Shown here in pieces: positions 27,317 through 35,836 of a stretch of DNA of 54,127 nt. The notes beneath the pieces were generated by a model, which was not told the origin of the DNA, ran no database searches, and was given only the letters and a program-made list of their open reading frames with translations. The DNA is from Eubacterium sp. CAG:248. Lineage in GTDB: Bacteria > Bacillota > Clostridia > Lachnospirales > Lachnospiraceae. Each line of letters opens with the position of its first letter. The first letter of the stretch is position 1. The stretch lies in NCBI GenBank assembly GCA_000436475.1, contig FR886207.1:1-54127 (forward strand). The letters run 5' to 3'. Position numbers and translations under genes: made by a program.

Positions 27317-27338
27317 ATATACCTCATTTCTGTGTGCA

Positions 27339-28709
27339 TTAACTGTTTTTTATGAGCCTTGCAACAAAAAAGCCATCATTATCCTTATCAGGTGATGGCA
27401 GCATCTGAACATACTCTCCATCCCTGGTAAAACCAAGGCTTGTGCATATCCAGTCTGCATTATCCTCATTTTCTGACCGGTTAATAGTACATGTACTATA
27501 CACAAGTGTACCACCTGGCTTTACATACATGCTTACAACCCCTAGTATATCTCTTTGAAGCCTGATTATATCAGATATTTTTTCAGGACTTATATTATAT
27601 CTTATATCAGGCTTACGTCCCATGATCCCAAGTCCTGAACAAGGAAGGTCGGCTATTACTATATCAGCTTTTCCAACAAGACTATCATCCTTATCTAATG
27701 CATTATATACCTGGACATCTATATTAGATATTCCAAGTCTTTCTATATTATCATCTATTAATGATACTTTATAATCGGATACATCTCTTGATATAACTCT
27801 TCCTGTTATGCTTTTAATGATATTTTCTTCAACACCATCATCAGGAATATCTTTTATATTCGCATATGCAGATTCCACTGCCTTCAATGCTGCATTTACC
27901 GACTTTCCACCAGGTGCAGCACACACATCTACTATGAGGCTGTCTATTGAGGGCAAAACATACTCTCCTGCTGCCATTGAACTTATATCCTGTATCTGAT
28001 ACAATCCTTCATTAAAGCTTTCAAGTGCCGTCAGATGATCATATCCTGATATTTCATATGCATATGGTATGTCAGGGACAGCATTAACTGTAACTCCCTC
28101 TTTCTCTAACACATCCTTTATGTGTTTAACGCCACCCTTTAATGTATTACATCTGATATATGTCTTTTTATCTTTTTTCATACCAGCAAGAATACTCTTA
28201 ACATCTTCATAAGACATATATTCCATCCACATATTTATTATCCATTCCGGCATTGAATATTTCACCGACAGATATTTTTGTGGTTCCTGTACCATATCTG
28301 GATATACTATATTTTCTTTGTTACGTGATATATTTCTTAGTACTCCGTTAACAAAGCCCTTAAGTCCTGTAAAACCTCTTTTAGCTGCAAGCTTTACCGC
28401 CTCATTACAGGCTGCTGAATCAGGTATATTCTCCATGTATATAAGCTGGTATACTGCCATTCTCATAATACGCCTTATTACTGGTTTCATTTTATTAACA
28501 GGTGTTTTAGAAAACTGATTAATTATGTAGTCAAGCTCTATCCTGCATTCAATAGTACCTAATGCAAGTCTGTTTATAAATGCTCTTTGTGCTCTGTCCA
28601 GATACTGATACTTTGAGAGAGCATTATTAATAGTTATGTGGGAAAATTCTCCTTCTTTCTCTATCTCCGTAAGTATATCAAGCACTACTGCCCTTAAGTT
28701 AACTTCCAT
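27339..28709 (-). CDS. rsmB: 16S rRNA (cytosine967-C5)-methyltransferase RsmB
   Basis: This 456-aa protein has an N-terminal NusB-like RNA-binding domain (~1-135) and a C-terminal SAM methyltransferase domain. Motifs are VDVCAAPGGKSVNA, DLPCSGLGIMGRKPDIRY (catalytic helper Cys) and VYSTCTINRSENE (nucleophile Cys). It is in the conserved order fmt-rsmB-rlmN, with fmt ending 40 bp upstream. Confidence 0.97.
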   Translation of the reverse strand: MEVNLRAVVLDILTEIEKEGEFSHITINNALSKYQYLDRAQRAFINRLALGTIECRIELDYIINQFSKTPVNKMKPVIRRIMRMAVYQLIYMENIPDSAACNEAVKLAAKRGFTGLKGFVNGVLRNISRNKENIVYPDMVQEPQKYLSVKYSMPEWIINMWMEYMSYEDVKSILAGMKKDKKTYIRCNTLKGGVKHIKDVLEKEGVTVNAVPDIPYAYEISGYDHLTALESFNEGLYQIQDISSMAAGEYVLPSIDSLIVDVCAAPGGKSVNAALKAVESAYANIKDIPDDGVEENIIKSITGRVISRDVSDYKVSLIDDNIERLGISNIDVQVYNALDKDDSLVGKADIVIADLPCSGLGIMGRKPDIRYNISPEKISDIIRLQRDILGVVSMYVKPGGTLVYSTCTINRSENEDNADWICTSLGFTRDGEYVQMLPSPDKDNDGFFVARLIKNS

Positions 28710-28749
28710 ATAAAATATGCCCTTTCATAGTAGTATTAAACATCCTATA

Positions 28750-29742
28750 CTAATCTGCACCAAAAACCGTTCCTGCTTCAACCCTGCAGCCAAGTAAAAA
28801 TGCATCTATTTTCATTCTTTTCTTGCCTTCAAGCTGTACTTCATTGAGACTTAAATAATCAACTCCGCATTTAACTATAAGTCTTTTTTTATCTACATAG
28901 CATACAGTTGCAGGTGCGATGTTGGCATCACATTGTATTTCCTGCTCTATATCATTAAACTTAGATGAATCAGCTATATCTGATATGTTATGTACAACAT
29001 CTGCATCCCATATTTTTAACATTTTACCATTGTAATGTGTATACGCACTTGGCCATGGATTAAGTCCTCTTATAAGACATTCTATATCATGTGCTGGCTT
29101 ACTAAAATCAAGCTCACCCATAGACTTCTTCAACATCGTTACATATGAACTTTTTGAATCATCCTGTTTTACTGGCGTTATTGTCCCCTCTTCAAGTCCT
29201 TTCAGTGTTTCTATAAGCAGCTCTGCACCAACTATGCTTAATCTGTCAAAAAGACTTCCACCTGTTTCTTTCTTATCAAGCTTCACTTTTTTAACAAGAA
29301 GAATATCACCTGTATCAAGTCCTTCATCCATCTTCATAGTCGTGACACCTGAATATTCACATCCATCTATAACTGCCCACTGTATAGGAGATGCACCTCT
29401 ATATTCTGGAAGTAATGATGCATGTACATTTACACATCCAAAGCGTGGCATATCTATTATACTTTTTGGAAGCAGCTGTCCAAAAGCAACAACTACAAAT
29501 ATATCTGCATCATATGTTCTTAGCTTTTCTATAAACTCTTCATTTCTCGCTTTTTCTGGCTGCAGCACTTCTATCCCAAGCTTTACAGCCTCCTGCTTAA
29601 CAGGTGAAAACACAAGCTCTTTGCTTCTTCCCTTTGGTTTGTCTGGCTGTGTTACTACTGCTGCCACTTCATGTCCTGCTTCTACAAGTGCTTTAAGTGT
29701 GCCGACCGCAAAGTCAGGCGTCCCCATAAATATAACCTTCAC
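28750..29742 (-). CDS. fmt: Methionyl-tRNA formyltransferase
   Basis: This 330-aa protein has the formyltransferase core FMGTPDFAV and the catalytic set HASLLPEYRGASPIQWAVI with a later Asp (MDEGLDTGD). An OB-like C-terminal domain with PWPSAYTH follows. It formylates initiator Met-tRNA. The start is GTG at 29742, sharing one base with the TAG stop of def, so the two are translationally coupled; their products add and remove the same formyl group. Confidence 0.97.
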   Translation of the reverse strand: MKVIFMGTPDFAVGTLKALVEAGHEVAAVVTQPDKPKGRSKELVFSPVKQEAVKLGIEVLQPEKARNEEFIEKLRTYDADIFVVVAFGQLLPKSIIDMPRFGCVNVHASLLPEYRGASPIQWAVIDGCEYSGVTTMKMDEGLDTGDILLVKKVKLDKKETGGSLFDRLSIVGAELLIETLKGLEEGTITPVKQDDSKSSYVTMLKKSMGELDFSKPAHDIECLIRGLNPWPSAYTHYNGKMLKIWDADVVHNISDIADSSKFNDIEQEIQCDANIAPATVCYVDKKRLIVKCGVDYLSLNEVQLEGKKRMKIDAFLLGCRVEAGTVFGAD

Positions 29743-30215
29743 TATTCTTCATCCTCCATTTCAGTATCAAGCAGCTTTCCCTCAACCTTATCAACATACA
29801 TTATTCCATCAAGATGATCTATCTCATGGAGCAGACATCTTGCAAGAAGTTCTTCACCTTCAACAATAATCTCCTCCATATCTTCATTAAGTGCCTTTAC
29901 CTTAGCATATGATGGTCTTGTAACTATACCTGATTTACCCGGAACACTAAGACAGCCTTCCTGTCCTGTCTGTGAACCGCTTGTTTCAAGCACTACCGGG
30001 TTAATGAGTACTATTGGGTCATCTCCACAATCAATAACAACCAGTCTTTTTCTTATGCCAACCTGTGGTGCTGCAAGTCCAACACCATTCGCATCATACA
30101 TTGTCTCAAACATATCATCAATAAGTTCCTGTATTCTTGGTGTCATTTCTGTTATTTCTTTTGCCTTTTTTCTAAGTATCTCATCACCAAGAGTTCTTAT
30201 ATTTCTTATCGCCAT
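29742..30215 (-). CDS. def: Peptide deformylase
   Basis: This 157-aa metalloenzyme has the three family motifs GVGLAAPQVG, EGCLSVPG (metal Cys) and HEIDHLDG (two metal His and the catalytic Glu). It removes the N-formyl group from nascent proteins. A strong SD (GGAGG) precedes the ATG. It lies between priA and fmt in the usual order. Confidence 0.98.
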   Translation of the reverse strand: MAIRNIRTLGDEILRKKAKEITEMTPRIQELIDDMFETMYDANGVGLAAPQVGIRKRLVVIDCGDDPIVLINPVVLETSGSQTGQEGCLSVPGKSGIVTRPSYAKVKALNEDMEEIIVEGEELLARCLLHEIDHLDGIMYVDKVEGKLLDTEMEDEE

Positions 30216-30293
30216 TATTATTCCTCCGTTTTAACATTATTTATAATCATTAAGTGTTGTAAATATCTGGTACATCGTTTTCGAAACGATATA

Positions 30294-32510
30294 CTAGTTA
30301 ACATCATACTGGATGCTTATATTTTTAAACATATCATTATCCTGTATGTATTTATCTATGCAGTCCATAAGATATGAAAGCCTGCTAAAATCAGCACTTC
30401 TTAAATATATTATTTTAGTATATACATCACTTATTTTATATATAGGTGCATTCGATGGGCCAAGAAGCTTTATATTATCTGAAAGCCCTGCTGTCTTTAC
30501 ATCAAGCAGCTGCTTTATATTTTCTGCAGCTTTCAAAAGCTTATTCTCATCTTCTGAACTGATATTTATTTTAATCATATTACTTACAGGTGGATATGAA
30601 AGCATTTTTCTATATGCTATTTCTTTATCATAGAAGCCTGTGTAATCCTGGCTGGCTGCGCATATTATACCATAATTATCTGGTGAATACGTCTGTATAA
30701 CCACTTCGCCCCTTCTTACACCTCTTCCAGCCCTGCCGGCTGCCTGGGTTACAAGCTGGAATGTTCTTTCAACTGCCCTGTAATCTCCTGAATAAAGTGA
30801 CATATCTGCTGCAACTATACCAACAAGTGTAACCTTTGGAAAATCATGTCCCTTGACTATCATCTGCGTTCCTACAAGAACGTCTGCCTGCTGTGTTGCA
30901 AATGCATTCAATATATGTTCATGTCCATCTTTTCCTTTGGTCGTATCCAAATCCATACGCAGCACTGTTGCATCCGGAAACATCTTATGTACTGCATCTT
31001 CAACAGCCTCTGTTCCTGCCTTAAAGCCTGATATATATCTTGAACCACATTCCGGACATATCTTAACCTGCGGTGTTTCATAGCCACAGTAATGACATAC
31101 AAGCCTTCCGTTACGATGTGCAGTCATGGAAACATCACAATGTGGACACTTACAGACATATCCACAGGCTCTGCATGATACGAATCCAGCTGTTCCACGT
31201 TTATTAAGGAACAACATTATCTGTTCTTTCTTATTGAGCCGGTCACGTATAAGCTCCTGAAGCTTTAGAGAAAATATAGTTCTGTTACCAGACTTCAGTT
31301 CTTTTCTCATATCCGATATATATACCTGTGGCAATTCACTTTTTCCTGCCCTGTTTTTTAATGTAAGCAGCTTAAACTCACCGTTTTTAGCCCTGTAAAA
31401 GCTATCTATAGATGGAGTCGCTGAACCAAGTATGACCGATGCATTATGTTCCTTTGCTATATGTATGGCAGTTTCAACCGCATGATATCTTGGAAGCTGT
31501 TCAGATCTGTAAGCGTCTTCATGTTCCTCATCTATAACAATAAGGCCAAGATTAGGAAACTGCGTAAAAAGTGCTGATCTTGGTCCTATCATTATACTTA
31601 CTTCACCTTTTAGCGCACGTAAAAACTGATCATATCTTTCACCCTTAGACATACGTGAATTAATAATAGAAACCTTGTCTCCAAATCTGTGATAGAATCT
31701 TTGTACAGTCTGAAAAGTAAGTGCAATCTCGGGTATAAGCATAATAACCTGTCTTCCGCTGGCTATAACATGCTCTATAACATCCATGTATACCTCAGTC
31801 TTACCACTTCCAGTCACACCATGTATAAGATAAGTTTTATAAATCCTGTTATTATAATCAGCTATGATACTTTGTACCGCTGCTCTTTGTTCCTCGTTAA
31901 GCACTACATCCTTGCCAAACACTTTTTTATCAGAAACAGGATTTCGGTAATATTCCTCTGTTTTAACGATGATAACCTTATCCTCTTCCATAGCTTTTAC
32001 CGTGGATGAAGATATATTAAGCTTACTTCTTACTATCTCACTATCTATAACAGGCTCTTCTATAAGTGCTTCTAAAAGCCTGTGCTTAGCCTTTGCCTTT
32101 TTTTTATATATCAAAAGAAGCTCTCTTGCCTTATCTTCATCTATATTAAGACACACTGCCCTCTTAACCTTCTGATTTATCTTATCTTTAACAGGAATAA
32201 CTGTCTTTAATGCCTGGTTCATGGTACAACCATAATGAGTCTTTAACCAGAAAGCCAGCTTGATCATATCTGTTGCTGCATTGACACGTTTGTCAGCTAT
32301 ACCTTCTATGAATTTAATCCTGTTAACATCATAAGAAGGCTCCTGTGTCATTGAAATTACATAACCTGTCAGTTGCCTGTTTCCTTTGCCAAAAGGAACT
32401 CTTACGACACTGCCTATCTCTAATATGCCTTCTAGTTCAGGGGGTATTGCATACTGAAATGTTTTATCAAGCTGTTCATGTGATATATCAATTATAATAT
32501 CAGCGTACAT
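30294..32510 (-). CDS. priA: Primosomal protein N' (PriA helicase)
   Basis: This 738-aa superfamily 2 helicase has an N-terminal 3' DNA-binding domain (~1-105), a winged helix, and Walker A GVTGSGKTE (~230-238). DEEHEDAYR (~328), the helicase zinc insertion with eight cysteines (~440-492), and GTQMIVKGHDFP in the second RecA lobe follow. It restarts stalled replication forks. Its ATG overlaps the murE 3' end by 11 bp. Confidence 0.97.
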   Translation of the reverse strand: MYADIIIDISHEQLDKTFQYAIPPELEGILEIGSVVRVPFGKGNRQLTGYVISMTQEPSYDVNRIKFIEGIADKRVNAATDMIKLAFWLKTHYGCTMNQALKTVIPVKDKINQKVKRAVCLNIDEDKARELLLIYKKKAKAKHRLLEALIEEPVIDSEIVRSKLNISSSTVKAMEEDKVIIVKTEEYYRNPVSDKKVFGKDVVLNEEQRAAVQSIIADYNNRIYKTYLIHGVTGSGKTEVYMDVIEHVIASGRQVIMLIPEIALTFQTVQRFYHRFGDKVSIINSRMSKGERYDQFLRALKGEVSIMIGPRSALFTQFPNLGLIVIDEEHEDAYRSEQLPRYHAVETAIHIAKEHNASVILGSATPSIDSFYRAKNGEFKLLTLKNRAGKSELPQVYISDMRKELKSGNRTIFSLKLQELIRDRLNKKEQIMLFLNKRGTAGFVSCRACGYVCKCPHCDVSMTAHRNGRLVCHYCGYETPQVKICPECGSRYISGFKAGTEAVEDAVHKMFPDATVLRMDLDTTKGKDGHEHILNAFATQQADVLVGTQMIVKGHDFPKVTLVGIVAADMSLYSGDYRAVERTFQLVTQAAGRAGRGVRRGEVVIQTYSPDNYGIICAASQDYTGFYDKEIAYRKMLSYPPVSNMIKINISSEDENKLLKAAENIKQLLDVKTAGLSDNIKLLGPSNAPIYKISDVYTKIIYLRSADFSRLSYLMDCIDKYIQDNDMFKNISIQYDVN

Positions 32511-34005
32511 TTTTCTCCTTTAATTCATCAAGTACTTCAGCTATAAGCACTCTCTCATCCATTGGATACTTAACACCTTTTATTTCCTGATAATCTTCAT
32601 GTCCCTTACCTGCAAGTACTATAATATCTCCTGGTTCTCCATGCTCAATAACATATTTTATAGCTTCTTTTCTATCTACTATATCAATATGTTTACCATC
32701 AGTTTTACTTATACCTGTCTTGATATCCTCCATAATAGCTTCTGGCTCCTCAAATCTTGGATTATCTGACGTTATTACAGTAAGATCTGCATATTTTCCT
32801 GATACTTCACCCATCTCAAACCTTCTCTCCCTTGAACGGTTTCCACCGCATCCAAAAAGACAGATAAGTCTGTGTGGATTGTATTCTTTTAATGTTTTAA
32901 GAATACTTTCAAGTGACATGGCGTTGTGTGCATAATCTATCATAAGTGTGAATTTATCAGAAACTTTTACAAGTTCTATTCTTCCCTTTACCTTCACATC
33001 CTTTAACACATTTTCAACTATATCCTTATCCACGTTAAAATGCCTTGTAACTGCTATTGCACATAACGAATTATATACTGAAAACATTCCAGGAAGTGAT
33101 AATGCAACGTCCATATTGATAAGTCCCTGACACTTATATGTAAGGCCAATCTTTCCCGGTTCATGAAGCAGCTTAACATCCACAGCCCTTATGTCTGCTG
33201 CCTCTGACACTCCATAGCTTTCTGTCATACATATAGAATTCTTTAATATATCTTTCGTATGCTTATCATCAGCATTCACTATTCCTGTCCTGCATTGCTT
33301 AAAAAGTTTAGCCTTACATTCAAGATATTCTTCAAACGAAGCATGCTCGTCAGGTCCTATATGGTCTGGTTCAAGATTAGTAAACACACCTATATCAAAC
33401 ATAATACCAGCTGTTCTATCAAGCTTAAGTCCCTGTGAAGAAACCTCCATAACCACAGCCTTGCAGCCTGCATCAACCATCTTACGGAATGTTTCATGGA
33501 TCTGTAGGGACTCTGGGGTTGTATTACACGAAGGAATCGTTTCATCACCTATCACAGTTTCTATAGTTCCTATAAGACCTGTTTTTATTCCACATGCACA
33601 TAAAACATTCTTGATCATATAAGTTGTAGTTGTCTTACCCTTCGTTCCAGTAATACCTATAGTGAACAGTTTCTTGTCAGGATTACCATAAAATGCAGCT
33701 GACATAAGTGCAAGTGCAAGTCTTGTGTTATCACATTCTATTAACGTAACATCACCAGATGGAACCTCATAATCAGAGCCCTTCTGTACAACTATGACAG
33801 CTGCCTTATCCTTAATCTGCCCTATATACTTATGTCCGTCACTCACTGCTCCTACAATACATACAAATATTCCACCATCTGTTACTTTTCTTGAATCTGA
33901 TGCAATACCGGTAACATCTGTATCAACACTGCCCTTTAATAATGTATATTCAAACTTTTCTATTTCATTATCCGCACATATGTCCAATATATTCTTAAGC
34001 TGCAT
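32500..34005 (-). CDS. murE: UDP-MurNAc-tripeptide synthetase MurE, probably meso-DAP-adding
   Basis: This 501-aa Mur ligase has an N-terminal domain with SRKVTDGGIFVCI, the ATP loop GTKGKTTTT (~119-127), NLEPDHIG, and the specificity motif DNPRFEEP (~413-420). DNPR at this place marks the meso-diaminopimelate-adding form, so the peptidoglycan is probably of DAP type. murE usually lies in the mraZ-ftsZ cluster; here it lies 13 kb away between fhs and priA, overlapping priA. Confidence 0.95.
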   Translation of the reverse strand: MQLKNILDICADNEIEKFEYTLLKGSVDTDVTGIASDSRKVTDGGIFVCIVGAVSDGHKYIGQIKDKAAVIVVQKGSDYEVPSGDVTLIECDNTRLALALMSAAFYGNPDKKLFTIGITGTKGKTTTTYMIKNVLCACGIKTGLIGTIETVIGDETIPSCNTTPESLQIHETFRKMVDAGCKAVVMEVSSQGLKLDRTAGIMFDIGVFTNLEPDHIGPDEHASFEEYLECKAKLFKQCRTGIVNADDKHTKDILKNSICMTESYGVSEAADIRAVDVKLLHEPGKIGLTYKCQGLINMDVALSLPGMFSVYNSLCAIAVTRHFNVDKDIVENVLKDVKVKGRIELVKVSDKFTLMIDYAHNAMSLESILKTLKEYNPHRLICLFGCGGNRSRERRFEMGEVSGKYADLTVITSDNPRFEEPEAIMEDIKTGISKTDGKHIDIVDRKEAIKYVIEHGEPGDIIVLAGKGHEDYQEIKGVKYPMDERVLIAEVLDELKEKNVR

Positions 34006-34046
34006 AATTAGTCCTCCCGATAAACATTCAACGTCATATCTGCCAA

Positions 34047-35726
34047 TTAGAATAATCCTGTTATTCTTTCTTCTTTTTCATCATAGTCTATACCTTCCGC
34101 TGCTGGTACCTTAGGTAAACCTGGCATAGTAAGCACCTTTCCTGTAAGCGCAACCACAAAGCCTGCACCTGCATCAACATATACCTCTCTTATATTGATA
34201 GTAAAGCCTTCTGGTCTTCCAAGCTTAGCCGCATCATCAGAAAGTGAATACTGTGTCTTAGCCATACATACTGGGAAGCTGCCATATCCCATCTGTGTAA
34301 TATGATCAAGCTCTTTTTTAGCCTTGGCATCATATGTTACACCATCAGCACCATATATTTCTTTTGCAATCTTTAATATTTTATCTTCAAGTGGAAGTTC
34401 ATCCTCATATAATGGTTTAAAATCACTCTTCTTGTTTTCTAAAGTCTTAAGCACCTTATCAGCAAGCTCCTGTCCGCCTTCTCCGCCTTTAGCCCATACA
34501 TTTGAGAGTGCGAACTCACATCCTAAATCTTCACAATGTTTTTTAATGAATTCATATTCTTCCTGTGTATCTGTAATAAATGAATTCAATGTTACAATAA
34601 CAGGTACTCCATACTTATGCACATTCTCGATATGCTTATCAAGGTTAACTATACCCTTCTTTAAGGCTTCCATATTTTCTTTTCCAAGTTCAGTCTTAGG
34701 AACACCACCATTGTATTTTAATGCCTTAACTGTTGCTACAATAACTGTTGCCGCTGGTTTAAGTCCTGCTTTTCTACACTTTATATCAAAGAACTTCTCA
34801 GCTCCAAGATCAGCACCGAAACCAGCCTCTGTAACTGCTACATCTGCAAGCTTCATAGCAAGCTTAGTTGCTCTTACTGAGTTACAGCCATGGGCTATGT
34901 TAGCAAATGGTCCTCCATGTACAAGCACTGGTGTACCTTCAAGTGTCTGTATCATATTAGGCTTTATAGCATCCTTTAAAAGGGCTGCCATAGCTCCTGT
35001 TGCTTTAAGATCAGATGCTGTTACTGGTTCTCCTGCATAATTATATGCAACTATTATCTTTGAAAGTCTTTCTTTTAAATCCTTCATGTCTTCTGCAAGA
35101 CATAATATAGCCATGATTTCTGATGCAACTGTTATAATAAAATGATCTTCTCTTACAACACCATTTGGCTTATCGCCAAGTCCTATAACGATATTTCTTA
35201 ACGTTCTGTCATTCATATCCATACATCTTTTCCAGACAATACGCTTAGTATCTATGCCAAGTGCATTACCCTGATGGATATGATTATCTAACATGGCTGC
35301 TAAAAGATTATTAGCTGATGTTATGGCATGGAAATCACCCGTAAAATGCAGATTAAGATCCTCCATTGGAACAGCCTGTGCATATCCGCCTCCTGCTGCT
35401 CCACCCTTTATGCCAAAACATGGTCCAAGTGATGGTTCTCTTAATGCAGCTACTGCATTAACTCCTCTCTGACATAAGGCTTCTGTAAGTCCAAGACTTA
35501 TAGTAGTCTTTCCTTCACCTGCTGGAGTTGGATTGATAGCTGTTATAAGAACAAGCTTTCCATCTTCTTTGTTTTCAACCCTGTGTATAAGTTCATCAGA
35601 TAACTTGGCCTTATATTTACCATACATTTCAAGTTCATCCTCTGTAACTCCTACCTTAGCCGCTACATCCTTAATATTTAATAATTTTGCTTCCTGTGCG
35701 ATTTCGATATCACTCTTTACTGCCAT
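34047..35726 (-). CDS. fhs: Formate--tetrahydrofolate ligase
   Basis: This 559-aa protein is of full family length. It has the ATP loop TPAGEGKTTISLGL (~67-80), REPSLGPCFGIKGGAAGGGYAQ over two motifs, and a C-terminal GAGFVVALTG. It makes 10-formyl-THF from formate and ATP, feeding purine synthesis and formyl-methionine, or serving acetogenic-type carbon flow. It stands among priA, def and fmt, which also use formyl groups. A 6-bp inverted repeat lies just before its SD. Confidence 0.97.
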   Translation of the reverse strand: MAVKSDIEIAQEAKLLNIKDVAAKVGVTEDELEMYGKYKAKLSDELIHRVENKEDGKLVLITAINPTPAGEGKTTISLGLTEALCQRGVNAVAALREPSLGPCFGIKGGAAGGGYAQAVPMEDLNLHFTGDFHAITSANNLLAAMLDNHIHQGNALGIDTKRIVWKRCMDMNDRTLRNIVIGLGDKPNGVVREDHFIITVASEIMAILCLAEDMKDLKERLSKIIVAYNYAGEPVTASDLKATGAMAALLKDAIKPNMIQTLEGTPVLVHGGPFANIAHGCNSVRATKLAMKLADVAVTEAGFGADLGAEKFFDIKCRKAGLKPAATVIVATVKALKYNGGVPKTELGKENMEALKKGIVNLDKHIENVHKYGVPVIVTLNSFITDTQEEYEFIKKHCEDLGCEFALSNVWAKGGEGGQELADKVLKTLENKKSDFKPLYEDELPLEDKILKIAKEIYGADGVTYDAKAKKELDHITQMGYGSFPVCMAKTQYSLSDDAAKLGRPEGFTINIREVYVDAGAGFVVALTGKVLTMPGLPKVPAAEGIDYDEKEERITGLF

Positions 35727-35741
35727 GTCTTTATCCTTTCC

Positions 35742-35757
35742 GTGTCATATGTGACAC
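35742..35757. promoter_or_regulatory. Inverted repeat upstream of fhs
   Basis: GTGTCA and TGACAC are separated by four bases, directly upstream of the fhs SD. It could be an operator or a small leader hairpin. It does not match a tetrahydrofolate riboswitch. Confidence 0.35.
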
Positions 35758-35836
35758 CTACAAAGTATTTGTTTTCTTTTTAGGTTATTTCTTTTGTGCT
35801 TATTTTAGTATGTATTACTCTTTATTTACCATGCAC

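Noticed and set aside
34324..35040. Long plus-strand open frame of 238 codons
   Set aside because: It is antisense to fhs, which has every catalytic motif. The translation is Ser/Ala/Pro-rich with no domain, as expected from a shadow frame.
35727..35836. Tetrahydrofolate riboswitch upstream of fhs
   Set aside because: The leader is about 110 bp and lacks the conserved aptamer segments; only a 6-bp inverted repeat is present.
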